A DNA stretch of 64,000 nt from Stenotrophomonas bentonitica (lineage in GTDB: Bacteria > Pseudomonadota > Gammaproteobacteria > Xanthomonadales > Xanthomonadaceae): positions 124,001 to 188,000 of the forward strand of contig NZ_PKQP01000008.1 of the NCBI RefSeq assembly GCF_002887735.1, read 5' to 3'. Shown in pieces: positions 1-13,945 of this stretch (positions are counted from its first letter, which is position 1; every line of letters starts with the position of its first letter). Made by a program: the position numbers and the translations under genes. The notes under the pieces are model-generated. The model did not search any database, had not been told where the DNA came from, and saw only the letters and a program-made list of their open reading frames with translations.

Positions 1-88
1 TGTGGGAATGGTTGTCAGACTATTGGTGTTGCATGCGCGGATAAATCGGCGGATGCTGATTTGACTATCCAATAATCACGAACAATCC

Positions 89-997
89 ATGGATCGCCTC
101 GATCATCTGCGCTGCTTCCTCCGGGTGGCCGAACTCGGCTCCTTCACCGGCGCCGCCGACAGCCTCGGTCTCCCCAAGGCCAGTGTGTCGCTGGCCGTGC
201 AGCGGCTGGAAGCGGATGTGGGTGTGCAACTGCTGCATCGGACCACGCGCCGGGTGCAGCTGACCGCCGACGGTGCCCAGTTCCAGGCGCGGGCACACGA
301 TCTGCTGCATGACATGGACGATCTGCAGGGCATGTTCCGGGTCGATACGGCGCAGCTGAAGGGGCGGCTGCGGGTGGATATGTCCAGCGGGCTGGCCCGG
401 CAACTGGTGATACCGCAGCTGCCTGCCTTCCTGGCCCAGCACCCTGGCGTGGAGATGGAAGTGAGCGGTACCGACCGCCGGGTCGATCTGATCCGCGAAG
501 GGTTCGACTGCGTGCTCCGGGTCGGTCCACTGGACGACAACACCCTGGTGGCCCGCCCACTGGGCCAGCTGCCGATCATCAACTGCGCCAGCCCGTCCTA
601 TCTCGCCGCCCGGGGCACGCCGACCACGCTGGCCGACCTGGCCGGCCACGCGCTGGTGCATTACGTGAGCACCCTCGGTCAGCGTTCGCCCGGATTCGAG
701 TATCACGACGGGCAGACCTATCAGAGCCTGCCCATGGGCGGTGCGGTGACGGTCAACAGTGGCGAGGGCTATACCGCGGCAGCCCTGGCCGGGCTGGGGA
801 TCATCCAGGTCCCGCTGCTCGGCGTGCGCCAGGCATTGGCCTCGGGCACCCTGGTGGAGATCCTGGCGGACGTGAAAGCAGAGCCGATGCCGGTGACCCT
901 GCTCTACGCGCAACGCCGTCATCTGCCGCGACGGGTGGCGGCGTTCATGGATTGGGTGGCCGGCGTGGTCCGGCGCGAGCTGGACCAGGAGCGCTGA
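89..997 (+). CDS. LysR-family transcriptional regulator
   Basis: The 302-residue length and layout are typical of LysR regulators. An N-terminal winged helix-turn-helix lies at about residues 1-60 (motif SFTGAADSLGLPKASVS), and a periplasmic-binding-like effector domain follows from about 90 to 295. The sequence DRRVDLIREGFDCVLRVG belongs to the large CrgA-like branch of the family. The ATG follows about 88 bases that open the window and presumably hold the promoter shared with a gene to the left, its likely target, which I cannot see. The gene converges on the glycogen operon and is separated from it by a strong hairpin, so there is no sign that it controls that operon. The effector is unknown. 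Confidence 0.9.
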   Translation: MDRLDHLRCFLRVAELGSFTGAADSLGLPKASVSLAVQRLEADVGVQLLHRTTRRVQLTADGAQFQARAHDLLHDMDDLQGMFRVDTAQLKGRLRVDMSSGLARQLVIPQLPAFLAQHPGVEMEVSGTDRRVDLIREGFDCVLRVGPLDDNTLVARPLGQLPIINCASPSYLAARGTPTTLADLAGHALVHYVSTLGQRSPGFEYHDGQTYQSLPMGGAVTVNSGEGYTAAALAGLGIIQVPLLGVRQALASGTLVEILADVKAEPMPVTLLYAQRRHLPRRVAAFMDWVAGVVRRELDQER

Positions 998-1004
998 CCT
1001 GGGA

Positions 1005-1032
1005 CCTCCCGGCACGGCATCGTGCCGGGAGG
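1005..1032. terminator. Perfect 12-bp hairpin between convergent genes
   Basis: CCTCCCGGCACG and its exact reverse complement flank a GCAT loop. The hairpin lies between the LysR stop (997) and the glgX stop (1044). There is no T-tract on either side, so it may work as a bidirectional Rho-independent-like terminator or as an mRNA 3' end stabiliser. Confidence 0.75.
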
Positions 1033-1043
1033 GCAGCGTCAGC

Positions 1044-3175
<2,132 letters not shown>

Positions 3176-3179
<4 letters not shown>

Positions 3180-3340
3180 CGGCGCGTCTCGACGGTGTGG
3201 CCCGCGGCCTGCAGCTCGGCATCGAACAGCCGTTCGGCCATCAACCAATGCCGTTGGTCCTGTCCGTCCGGACGGCCTTCGGCTTCCCAGATCTGGCGGG
3301 CCAGGGCCCCGATGCGTTCACGTCGTTCGTTTTCGTCCAT
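3176..3340 (-). CDS. DUF2934 small protein in the glycogen/trehalose operon
   Basis: This is a 54-residue acidic/basic protein (MDENERRERIGALARQIWEA at the start, then GRPDGQDQRHWLMAERLF). The R-x-A-x-x-I-W-E-A-E-G-R-P-x-G-x-x-x-x-H-W pattern is that of DUF2934, small proteins often found beside glycogen or trehalose genes. The start ATG lies 10 bases after the treY stop, and its TGA overlaps the glgX ATG, so glgX translation is probably coupled to it. No biochemical function is known for the family. The position suggests a structural or regulatory accessory to the glucan enzymes, but that is inference. Confidence 0.82.
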
Positions 3341-3350
3341 TGCGCTTGCT

Positions 3351-5897
3351 TCACTCGTTGATCAGCAGGGTCACGGGGCTGCCATCGGACAGCGCCCGCA
3401 GGGAAATATCGGGGTCGGTGATTTCTACCGACGTGCCGGTGAGCAGATTGCGATAGCGCCCCTGCGGAATCGTCACGCGGCCCGTGCCCCAGAACCGGGC
3501 AGGCAACGCCGCCGTGACTTCCTGCGCGGGACGCACGGTGGTGGCGATCGCGGCGACCACGATCAGCCGCTGCGCGCCGTGTTCGCGCGCGAAGGCCAGC
3601 ACGCGTTCGGGCAGCGTGGTCGGCAATGGCACATAGCCGCCCAGCGCGAACAGCTCCGGGGCGCTGCTCCGGGCCTGCAGCAGGGTCTGCACCAGGCGCG
3701 CCTTGGCCACGCCGTCGCGCCACCCCTGCAGCAGTACCGGCCACGCACGCCCATCCCGGCGCCAGTGGCCACGCAGCGCATAGTCCACCGGCCGCCGGTT
3801 GTCCGGGTCCACCAATGACAGATCCCAGCCTTCGGTGCCCTGGTACAGATCCGGCACGCCCGGCACGCTCAGCCGCAGCGCGGTCTGGCTCAGGCTGAAA
3901 CGCGCCCCGGCCGGCGCGATGCGCGCCACGACGTCCTGCACGGCCGCGCGGAACGGCTGCCCGGCCTCGCTGTCGATCAATGCTTCCACCACGGCCGCCG
4001 CGCACGACTCGTAAGCCTCATCCGGATGGCCCCAACTGCTGCGCTGGCCACCCTCGCGCAGCGCCTTGGCCTGCCACTGCACCACGCGCGCAGCGAGATC
4101 AGCGCCTGATCCGCCCTCGGCCGGCCAGACCGAGACCAGTGTCTGCCACAGCATCTCGCGGTCCGCCGCGTGCAGTGCACCGGCACCGAGGGACGCTGCG
4201 AGCCGTTCGAAGCGACGCACCTGGCGCAGCCACCATTCGGGCCACGCTGACACCACCGCCAATCGCATCCGGGCGTCTTCGCCGCGTTTATGGTCATGCG
4301 TGGCCGTGGCAAGCAGGCTGCGCAGGTGCTGGTCGTGGCGGGCGCGCATGAACCCATGGAAACGCGGTGCCGACACACCCAGTACCGTTGGATGGCTGCC
4401 GACCTCGTTGCGGGACAACAGCGGCGCATGCCGATAGAAGCTGCTGTCTTCCACTGCCTTGGCGTTGAGCGGCGCGCTGAGCAGCTGGGCCCGCTGTCGC
4501 AGCGCCAGGCAGCGGCGATGCAGCACCGGGTCATCCTCCTGCGATGGCGGCGCCAGCACCCACGCGGCGACCTGCTCGATCGCAGCCACCTGATCCGGCG
4601 CGCTGCCGGCGATGGCCGCCTCGATGGCCTGCTGCCACAGCCGCCGATCCTCGCCGCCCGGGGCCGCGTGGGTGAGATAGCTGCGGTACACCGGGAAGTG
4701 ACTCAACAGGGACAACGCCGCGCGCGCCAGCAGGGGCCTGCCGAAATCGGCGGCGATGCCGCCGGTGAGGCGCGAAAGGCGGACGAGGCGCGCGACGAAG
4801 GCATCGAATTCGGCCCGCAGGCCCTGCTCCAGCACGTCGCGCCTGGCCTCCAGTTCCACCTCGCGGAAGCTGCGGGGATCACCGGTGACCTGCTGCCAGT
4901 GCCGCGTCAGTGGGTTGCCGCCGGCACCGCTGTGCAGCAATGCACCGACCTGGTCCATGAAGTCGTAGCCGGTGGTGCCATCGCACGGCCAGTCCGCCCG
5001 CAAGGCTTCATCCGGCGCCAGGATCTTCTCCACCCACAGGCCCAGCGCGCCAGGCGACAGCCCACGGCGGGCGCCGGCAGCATCCAGCGCTGCGCGCAGC
5101 CGGTGCAGGTAACCGGCCGGATCGCGGAGTCCATCCACGTGGTCCACGCGCAGGCCATCCACCCGTCCCTCCGCCACCAGGCGCAGCGGAAGTGCGTGCA
5201 CGGTCTCGAAGACATCGCGGCGGTGCATCTGCAGCGCGACCAGCGAGGCGATGGTGAAGAAGCGACGGTAGTTGATCCGGTCATCGCCACTGCGCCACCA
5301 CGCCAGCCGGTACGGCTGCGCCGCCAGAACGCCGGCCAGGGCCGGTGCCGTCAGCTCCGACCCGCCTGCGGCCCAGGTAGAGGGCGCCAGCGGATACACG
5401 GTGCCGTGGTGCGCGACGCCCGCCGATCCGTCGGCGGCGCGCTGCACGGTGAGCACGCCGTCGGCGATCGCGCTGGACAGCGGTCGATCCAGCACCGGCA
5501 GCCACAGCTTGCCGTCACGCCCCGGTGCGCGCCAGGCGATGTCGAACCAGCCGGCATGCGCGCTGGCCTTGCCGTGGGCCAGCACATCGGCCCAGTACGG
5601 ATTGAGCGGGTGCGCCGCCATGTGGTTCGGCACGATATCCAGGATCAGGCCCATCCCGCGTGCGCGCACGGCATCGGAAAGACGCTGCAATCCGGCCTCC
5701 CCGCCCAGCTCCGGATTGACCGTGGTGGGATCGATGACGTCGTAGCCATGCGTGGAACCGGGCACCGCGCTGGCGATCGGCGACAGGTACAGGTGACTGA
5801 TGCCCAATGAAGCGTAGTAATCCACCTGCGCGCGGGCCGCATCGAAATCGAAGCCGGCGTGCAGCTGCAGGCGGGCGGTGGCGCGGAATGGAACCAT
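3351..5897 (-). CDS. treY: Maltooligosyltrehalose synthase TreY
   Basis: GH13 enzyme of 848 residues that isomerises the reducing-end alpha-1,4 link of a maltooligosaccharide to alpha,alpha-1,1, producing maltooligosyl-trehalose for TreZ. The early signature YYASLGISHLYLSPI is present. The nucleophile is in LRVDHVDGL (D252) and the acid/base in LWVEKILAPDE (E290). The late SVPGVPDLYQGTE segment is typical of TreY. I chose the ATG at 5897 because it opens directly into the conserved start (MVPFRATARLQL) one base past the malQ stop. The open frame continues upstream to 6137, but that part is out-of-frame malQ sequence. Confidence 0.95.
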   Translation of the reverse strand: MVPFRATARLQLHAGFDFDAARAQVDYYASLGISHLYLSPIASAVPGSTHGYDVIDPTTVNPELGGEAGLQRLSDAVRARGMGLILDIVPNHMAAHPLNPYWADVLAHGKASAHAGWFDIAWRAPGRDGKLWLPVLDRPLSSAIADGVLTVQRAADGSAGVAHHGTVYPLAPSTWAAGGSELTAPALAGVLAAQPYRLAWWRSGDDRINYRRFFTIASLVALQMHRRDVFETVHALPLRLVAEGRVDGLRVDHVDGLRDPAGYLHRLRAALDAAGARRGLSPGALGLWVEKILAPDEALRADWPCDGTTGYDFMDQVGALLHSGAGGNPLTRHWQQVTGDPRSFREVELEARRDVLEQGLRAEFDAFVARLVRLSRLTGGIAADFGRPLLARAALSLLSHFPVYRSYLTHAAPGGEDRRLWQQAIEAAIAGSAPDQVAAIEQVAAWVLAPPSQEDDPVLHRRCLALRQRAQLLSAPLNAKAVEDSSFYRHAPLLSRNEVGSHPTVLGVSAPRFHGFMRARHDQHLRSLLATATHDHKRGEDARMRLAVVSAWPEWWLRQVRRFERLAASLGAGALHAADREMLWQTLVSVWPAEGGSGADLAARVVQWQAKALREGGQRSSWGHPDEAYESCAAAVVEALIDSEAGQPFRAAVQDVVARIAPAGARFSLSQTALRLSVPGVPDLYQGTEGWDLSLVDPDNRRPVDYALRGHWRRDGRAWPVLLQGWRDGVAKARLVQTLLQARSSAPELFALGGYVPLPTTLPERVLAFAREHGAQRLIVVAAIATTVRPAQEVTAALPARFWGTGRVTIPQGRYRNLLTGTSVEITDPDISLRALSDGSPVTLLINE

Positions 5898-5898
5898 C

Positions 5899-7791
5899 TC
5901 AATGCTCCTGGCGGCGGCGGGCCGCGGCGAACTGCTGCAGCGAACGGTCCAGCGTCCGCAACGGCAACGGGGATGGCAGGCGCTGGCGCCAGTTCGGGTG
6001 GACGGCGACCGTGCCCGGAAGATTGACCTGGCCACGCAGGCCCAGCGCGTCTTCCACCGGCAACAACGCCAACGGCGCCGGGCTGGCGGCGACCTGCCGC
6101 AGCGCGGCCAGCCGGAGGGCATCCGGCGCAGCGCCATCGGTGCCGACCGCGCGGGCCAGCCGCGCCACGTCCTCGCGCCGCGCGGCCATGGCCTGCGCGG
6201 TATCGGCGGCGGGCGCTGCGCTTAGGCGCGCCCGCCAGCGCAGGTCATCGCCGTGTTGCCAGCCTTCCAGCGTCGGCAGATCGTGGGTGCCGGTCAGTGC
6301 GACGGCGTCGCGCCGCCACTGCGCCGGCGGCAGGAAGTCGCCGTCCGGCGCGCGGGTGAAGGCGAGCACATCCATGCCGAGCACGCCGCGCGCGGCCAAC
6401 GTGTCACGAATCCCGGGCGGCACGACCCCGAGATCTTCGCCGATGACAATGCAGCGGTTGCGCCAGGATTCCAGCGCCAGCAGATTGAGCAGATCGGCCA
6501 GCGGATAGCGCAGGTACACCCCCTGCCCGGAGCCCGCGCCGTGTGGCACCACCCATAGCCGCTGCAGGCCGAGAATGTGGTCGATACGCACCCCGCCCCG
6601 GTCACGCATCACGGCGCGCAGCAGGGTGATGAACGGCGCAAAGCCGCTGCGGCGCAATCCATCCGGCGAGTAGCTGCTGATGCCCCAGACCTGTCCGTCA
6701 GGGGCGAAGGCGTCCGGCGGTGCACCCAGTACCAGCCCACGCAGGGCGGTGTCGGCAGCCGCGGCCGCCTCGGCGCCGTCAGCGGTGAAGCCGACCGCCA
6801 GGTCGGCGATCAGGCCCAGTGCCATGCCGGCCTCCTGCGCGCGGCGTTGCGCCTGCTGCCAGCTGCGCGCAGCGCGCCATTGCGCATGCACCTGCAACGC
6901 TGGATCGCGCTGGCCCATCGCGGCGGCGTTGCATCGTGCGAACGCGGCCAGTGCGGCGCCGCCCTCCTGCTCGAAGCCACGCAGATCACGCTGCAGTGCC
7001 TCTGGTGCCTGGGTGAAACGCTGGTACGACTGCTGCAGGCGATGCCACTTGCGTGCCGCCGCGCCGGCCCAGTCGATCAGGCCATCCGCCGGCGTCGGGT
7101 CCGGCGCATCGTCCTCGGCAATGTCCCACTCCTCCAGCGTGCCGGCATACACCGGCTCGAGAAAGCGACGGTCACTCGGCGAATAGGGACTGAAGGACGC
7201 ATCGATCCGGCCCGCGGCGTGCAGCGGGCTCAGCGCCACCGCATCGCCACCGGCGGCGGCAATGCGCTCACACCACTGCTGCGCAGCACTGCTGTCGCCG
7301 ATGCCGTCATCTCCGGCACGGCGCGCGGCGTATACCTGGAGCACCGCGCCCCAGCTGCGCGGCTCGGCGAGACCGGTGGCATCGGCCACGCTGAAGCAGC
7401 GCGTCGGCGCGACTGCCACGGCATGCTCATCCTGCCCGACGCGCAGGCGCCAGTAGCCGGGCTGCTCCGGCACTACCCAGACACCGGGTCGTGCCCGCGT
7501 CGCCGGCATGGTGTGTCCGCGTTCATCGCACCACTCACCTGCGCCTTCCACGTCCAGCAGCAGGGGCTCACCGAGCTGCACGGTGCGCAGCGACGGGACG
7601 GCGCGCTCGTGCAGGCAATGCTGCAGGCTCTGCTGGCACTGCGCCGGTGTTCCCGCGCGCCAGCCCAATGCGTCCAGCACGCTCTGCAGTGTGTCCTGTT
7701 CGACGATGCGCGGCGTGCCGTGCACGTCCTCCCAGCGGATCAGCAGCCCGGCGGCCTCGGCCAGGCTGGCCAGCGCGGGCGTGGCATTCAT
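5899..7791 (-). CDS. malQ: 4-alpha-glucanotransferase (amylomaltase) MalQ
   Basis: GH77 enzyme of 630 residues that moves maltooligosyl units between chains, recycling chains too short for TreY or phosphorylase. The nucleophile is in GVRIDHILGL (D404), the acid/base in IGEDLGVVPP (E452), and the third carboxylate in TGTHDLPTLEGW. Residues 1 to about 130 form the variable N-terminal region seen in gamma-proteobacterial MalQ. The start at 7791 ([10 protein letters not shown]) overlaps the treZ stop as ATGA. Placing MalQ between TreZ and TreY suits a pathway in which TreY leaves odd short glucans that must be disproportionated. Confidence 0.94.
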   Translation of the reverse strand: MNATPALASLAEAAGLLIRWEDVHGTPRIVEQDTLQSVLDALGWRAGTPAQCQQSLQHCLHERAVPSLRTVQLGEPLLLDVEGAGEWCDERGHTMPATRARPGVWVVPEQPGYWRLRVGQDEHAVAVAPTRCFSVADATGLAEPRSWGAVLQVYAARRAGDDGIGDSSAAQQWCERIAAAGGDAVALSPLHAAGRIDASFSPYSPSDRRFLEPVYAGTLEEWDIAEDDAPDPTPADGLIDWAGAAARKWHRLQQSYQRFTQAPEALQRDLRGFEQEGGAALAAFARCNAAAMGQRDPALQVHAQWRAARSWQQAQRRAQEAGMALGLIADLAVGFTADGAEAAAAADTALRGLVLGAPPDAFAPDGQVWGISSYSPDGLRRSGFAPFITLLRAVMRDRGGVRIDHILGLQRLWVVPHGAGSGQGVYLRYPLADLLNLLALESWRNRCIVIGEDLGVVPPGIRDTLAARGVLGMDVLAFTRAPDGDFLPPAQWRRDAVALTGTHDLPTLEGWQHGDDLRWRARLSAAPAADTAQAMAARREDVARLARAVGTDGAAPDALRLAALRQVAASPAPLALLPVEDALGLRGQVNLPGTVAVHPNWRQRLPSPLPLRTLDRSLQQFAAARRRQEH

Positions 7792-9524
7792 GCCGCCACG
7801 CGCCGCACCAGCAGCGCGGCCGGTGCCAGCAGCTGGCCGTGCCCGACCTCGCCGAGTTGCAGCACGGTTTCGCCGTAAGGCAGATCGGCGAGCACGGCGG
7901 TCTGGCCAAGGTTGAAGGCCAGCCACCATTGGGCATCGCCCAGTTGCCAGCCTGCGCGTACCGCGCCGTTGCCGAGCACGCTCGCGCCTAGGCTGCGTGC
8001 GTGCCGCAATTGCGGCACCAGATACTGCCAGCGCAGGGTCAGCACGCTGCGGAAGGCCGCCAGCCACGGGTTCTGCTGACGTGCTTCGGCCGACGGCAGC
8101 GGCGCCTGCGACGCCTGGAAGGTCGCCAGGGCATTCGGGTCGGGGATCGAGGCCTGCGCCTGCGGATCGGCAAAGGCACTGAAGTGGCTGAACTCGGCAC
8201 GGCGTCCATCGCGTACCGCCTGGTCAAGCGGCGCATCGAAATCGGTGAAGAACAGGAAAGGCTCGCGCGCGCCCCATGGCTCACCCATGAAGAACAAGGG
8301 AATCATCGGTGTCAGGGCGGTCAGCGCCAGCGCCACCTGCAGCCGCTCGGGCGACACCAGTGTCTGCAGGCGGTCGCCGAAGGCGCGATTGCCGATCTGG
8401 TCATGGTTCTGCGCGAAGATCACGAAGTGCGCCGGCGACAGCCCCGCACTGGGTTCGCCCCGCCGGTGCCCCAGGCGGTTGACTTCCCCCTGCCAGGCAA
8501 ACCCCTCGGCCAGCACCCGCGCCAGCTGTGCGGTCGGGTTGGCCGCGAAATCGGCGTAGTAACCCTCGGTTTCGCCGGTCAGCAACACGTGCAGCGCGTT
8601 GTGGAAGTCGTCATTCCACTGCGCGGTGTAACCATCGGCCAGCAGCGAGGCGGTGTTGTGCTCGTTCTCCAGGATCAGGTGCACCTGGTGCGACGGCCCG
8701 TGCGTCTGGATCGCCTCGCGCAGCTGGGCGAGGAACGACGGCGGCTGGATCGCGTGCACGGCGTCCAGGCGCAGGCCATCGAACCGGTACTCGCGCAGCC
8801 ACATCAGCGCGTTGTCGATGAAAAAGCGTTGCACGTGCGGTTCCCGGAAGTCGATCGCCGCACCCCACGGGGTGGTGACGTCGTCACGGAAAAATGCGGG
8901 CGCATACTGCGGCAGATGATTGCCCTCCGGGCCGAAGTGGTTGTAGACCACGTCCAGCAGCACCATCAGACCCAGCGCATGCGCGTGGTCGATCAGCGCC
9001 TTGAGCTCGTCCGGGCTGCCATAGGCGGCGGCCGGCGCGTAAGGCAATGCGCCGTCGTAGCCCCAGTTGCGCGTACCCGGAAAGGTGGCCAGGGGCATCA
9101 GTTCAAGAGCGGTGATGCCCATCGCTGCCAGTGCCGGGAGTTGCGCCTGCAGCGCGGCGTAGCCGCCCACAGCACCCACGTGCACTTCATAGAGGACGGC
9201 TTCCTCCCACGGCCTGCCCGCCCAATCGGCGTGTTGCCATGCATGGCCATCTTCGTCCAGCACGGCACTGGGGCCGTTGAGCCCTTCGGGTTGCCAGCGC
9301 GAGGCCGGATCGGGAACGCTGAGCGTCCCGTCGATGCGGTAGCGGTAGCGCGCCCCCGCTGCACACGCCAGCCGGATCCAGTAGCTGCCGTCATCGGCTG
9401 CCTGCATCGGCAGCGCCTCGCCGTCGAGCAGCAGCTCCACGGACTGCGCGGCCGGTGCCCAGAGACGGAAGACATGGTCACCTCCAGGCTGCCGCCAGGC
9501 GCCGAATCGCTCTCCCGCCGTCAC
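7788..9524 (-). CDS. treZ: Maltooligosyltrehalose trehalohydrolase TreZ
   Basis: GH13 enzyme of 578 residues that releases free trehalose from maltooligosyl-trehalose made by TreY. An N-terminal CBM48/E-set domain occupies about residues 1-100 ([20 protein letters not shown]). The barrel follows, with the nucleophile in [10 protein letters not shown] (D254) and the acid/base in LILENEHN (E286). The start is a GTG at 9524 overlapping the glgB TGA (GTGA), which is consistent with the overlaps throughout the operon. No in-frame ATG lies near enough to keep the N-terminal strand of the domain. Cytoplasmic. Confidence 0.94.
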   Translation of the reverse strand: MTAGERFGAWRQPGGDHVFRLWAPAAQSVELLLDGEALPMQAADDGSYWIRLACAAGARYRYRIDGTLSVPDPASRWQPEGLNGPSAVLDEDGHAWQHADWAGRPWEEAVLYEVHVGAVGGYAALQAQLPALAAMGITALELMPLATFPGTRNWGYDGALPYAPAAAYGSPDELKALIDHAHALGLMVLLDVVYNHFGPEGNHLPQYAPAFFRDDVTTPWGAAIDFREPHVQRFFIDNALMWLREYRFDGLRLDAVHAIQPPSFLAQLREAIQTHGPSHQVHLILENEHNTASLLADGYTAQWNDDFHNALHVLLTGETEGYYADFAANPTAQLARVLAEGFAWQGEVNRLGHRRGEPSAGLSPAHFVIFAQNHDQIGNRAFGDRLQTLVSPERLQVALALTALTPMIPLFFMGEPWGAREPFLFFTDFDAPLDQAVRDGRRAEFSHFSAFADPQAQASIPDPNALATFQASQAPLPSAEARQQNPWLAAFRSVLTLRWQYLVPQLRHARSLGASVLGNGAVRAGWQLGDAQWWLAFNLGQTAVLADLPYGETVLQLGEVGHGQLLAPAALLVRRVAA

Positions 9525-11757
9525 CCCTCCACCTGCAGGAACACGGTGGACAGTGGCGGCAGGGTCAAGGCCAGTGACTGCGCGTGCCCGTGCATCGCGA
9601 TCGGCAGGGTATCGACCTGCCCATGGTTACCGATGTCACTGCCACCGTAGAAACGGCTGTCGCTGTTGAACACTTCCTGCCAGCGCCCGGCGTGCGGCAC
9701 CCCTACGCGATAGCCGTGGCGCGCCATCGGGGTAAAATTGCTGACCGCCAGCAGCGGGCCGGCGCTCCCACGCGGATCGTGGCGGATGAAGGCGAGCACG
9801 CTGTTGACGTGATCGTCGCCAACGCTCCACTCGAATCCCTGCTCGGTCCGGTTGCCGTGCTGCAGCGCCGGCAGCTCGCGCAGCAGCCGGTTGAGGTCGC
9901 CGACCATCCGCGCCACGCCCGCGTGTGCCGGCTCGGACGCCTGTGCCCAGTCCAGCTGGGCATCGTGGTTCCATTCCGTGCATTGCGCGAATTCGCCGCC
10001 CATGAACAGCAGTTTGCTGCCCGGGTGGGCCCACATGAAACCGAGGTAGGCCCTGAGGTTGGCCAGCTGCTGCCAGCGGTCGCCGGGCATCTTGCCCAGC
10101 AGCGATCCCTTTCCGTGCACCACTTCATCGTGGGAGAGCGGCAGGACGAACTGCTCGGAGAAGGCGTACATCGCGCTGAAGGTCATCTGGCTGTGATGAT
10201 GCGAGCGATGGATCGGGTCGCGACCCAGGTAGCTCAGCGTGTCGTGCATCCACCCCATGTTCCACTTGTGGGTGAAGCCCAACCCGCCCTCGCCGCTGGG
10301 GGCGGTCACGCCCGGCCACGCAGTGGACTCCTCGGCGATCACCAGCACGCCGCGTGCCTGCCGGGCGATGGCATCGTTGAGGTCGCGCAGGAAGGCGATC
10401 GCTTCCAGGTTCTCGCGGCCACCGTGCGCGTTGGGGATCCACTGCCCGTCCTCGCGGCTGTAGTCCCGATACAGCATCGAGGCGACGGCATCCACGCGCA
10501 GGCCATCGATATGGAACCGCTCGATCCACTCCAGTGCGCTGCCGATCAGGAAGCCGGTCACTTCGCTGCGGCCGAAGTTGTAGATCAGCGTGTCCCAGTC
10601 CGGGTGCAGGCCCTGGCGCGGGTCATCGTGCTCATACAGCGCAGTGCCGTCGAAACGTTGCATGCCATGCGCATCGGATGGGAAATGCGCGCCGACCCAG
10701 TCCACGATCACCCCCAGTCCAGCCTGGTGGCAGCGATCGACGAAGCGTGCGAAACGGTCCGGCCCGCCGTGCCGCGCGGTGGGGGCGTACAGGCCGAGCG
10801 GCTGATAGCCCCACGAACCGCCGAACGGATGCTCGCTGACCGGCAGCAGTTCGATATGGGTGAAGCCCAGGCCCGTCACGTAGGGAATGAGCTGGTCGCC
10901 GAGCTGGTCCCAGTCGAGCACGTCGCCGTTCTCACCGCGCCGCCAGGAACCGGCGTGCACTTCATAGATGGAGATCGCGCGGTCATCCATCGATGCGCGC
11001 GCCTGCATCCAGGCGTCGTCCTGCCATGCACGCTGCGCCCCATCGGCCACTACCGAGGCCGTGCCCGGCAGCAGCTCGGACTGGCGGGCCATCGGGTCGG
11101 CCTTGTGGGTCAGCCGGGTCCCGTCGGCCGCGGTGATCTCGAACTTGTAGCGCGCGCCGGCCTCCACGCGCGGCAGGAAGATCTCCCACACGCCAGCGCC
11201 ATGGCGCAGCCGCATCGGGTGACGCCGCCCGTCCCAGCCATTGAAGTCGCCCACCACCGAAACACGGCGCGCGTTCGGGGCCCAGACGGCGAAACGCACG
11301 CCATCGATGCCCTGCTGCTGTGCCTGGTGTGCACCCAGCGCCACGCGGATGCTGTTCGGGTCGCCGGCGGCGATGCCGGCCAGTGCGTCCTCGTCCAGCA
11401 CGGGACCGAAGGCGTAAACGTCTTCGATCTCCTGTTGCACGCCACCCCAATCGACCCGCAACAGGCTCACCACGGGCCCCTCGATGGGCGCCTCGAAGAT
11501 GCCCTCGCCCATGGCGGCCATCGGCCGCCAGTGGCCGGCCGCGTCGCGGCGCAGGACCGCGAGTGCGGCCGGGAACAGCACGTGCAGGCGCCAGGCACCG
11601 GTGGCATCACGGTGGGGGCCCAGCAGCGCGAAGGCATCGCCAGGCGCGCCGACGGCAATCGACGCCCGCGCCGGCAACAACGCCGCCTCGGCCAATGGCG
11701 CTGCGGACACGCTCTCACCGCCGGGCTCGATCCCGGCATCCAGTTCCCATTGCGTGC

Positions 11758-11761
<4 letters not shown>
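9521..11761 (-). CDS. glgB: 1,4-alpha-glucan branching enzyme GlgB
   Basis: 746-residue branching enzyme. It has a long N-terminal extension (about 1-120), then CBM48 ([20 protein letters not shown]), then the GH13 barrel. The nucleophile is in [18 protein letters not shown] (D424) and the acid/base in [10 protein letters not shown] (E477/E478). The [12 protein letters not shown] segment is typical of GlgB. It makes alpha-1,6 branches in the glucan built by GlgA. I chose the ATG at 11761 ([10 protein letters not shown]) because it overlaps the glgA TGA as ATGA; the frame is open to 12043, but that part is glgA antiframe sequence. Confidence 0.95.
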
Positions 11762-13317
<1,556 letters not shown>

Positions 13318-13945
13318 TGGGGGAAGACTCAACGGGGGAGGCATGGCGCAGCCACTCGCCGCCCCGCGCGTGATACGCACAGGACGAAGCGTGATCTGCC
13401 TGGAAAAAGAATCGGTCGGAGACACAACCTCGACCTGTGGATCGAATCTACACTCCCGCTGAATCAATGGACTGTGAACCCTCGGCGACGATTTGTTGAC
13501 TACGCGGGACGTCGCTGCCGAAAACGGTCCACAACGCCTTGCACGCCGCGCGCATTGCACTCGATGAATCTTTCAGATTCGATGAAAACCGTGTGCGCAC
13601 CTACCGTTGGCGAGTGCGGTGCGCAATGCATATCGACATGCCTTCTGGTTCTGGGTCAAACCAATGTCGTGACCCAGAACATCCTCCAGACCTCCGTGCC
13701 GTTGATGGCAGTGATGGCAGTGATGGCGGCGATGGCTGCGATGGCGGCGATGGCGGCGACGCCGACGATGGCGGCGACACCAGAGTCGACATAGAGGCCA
13801 GCGACGCCAGCGAAGGTCATGTTCGACCGGCGGGCTTACCCGCGAGCAAGGCGGTTGAATGCGGCTGCTCCGGGCATTTGCACGTTCATGCGCACTTCAA
13901 TAGAATGTGCATCACCACGCAGACTCAGTACAGGCCGCTTTCGCC
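13318..13945. other. 628-bp gap between divergent glgA and deoR-type gene
   Basis: This gap must hold the promoter of the glycogen/trehalose operon (minus strand) and that of the DeoR/MFS pair (plus strand). It contains the 9-bp tandem repeat listed separately. A plus-strand frame of 136 codons (13539-13949, TTG start) crosses the repeat and ends in an ATGA overlap with the DeoR start, but it shows no family resemblance and no ribosome site, so I do not call it a gene. I could not assign -35/-10 boxes with confidence. Confidence 0.6.
13704..13775. repeat. Imperfect 9-bp tandem repeat (GATGGCRGY)n
   Basis: Eight 9-bp units in a row: two GATGGCAGT, then GATGGCGGC, GATGGCTGC, two GATGGCGGC, a degenerate GACGCCGAC, and GATGGCGGC. 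It lies about 390 bases upstream of glgA and about 170 upstream of the DeoR-type gene. A tandem unit divisible by three changes copy number without shifting frame, so the array could vary among strains. Confidence 0.85.

Noticed and set aside
5898..6137. Possible N-terminal extension of TreY
   Set aside because: The extra 80 residues are out-of-frame malQ sequence, Arg/Cys-rich and absent from the family. The ATG at 5897 opens directly at the conserved start.
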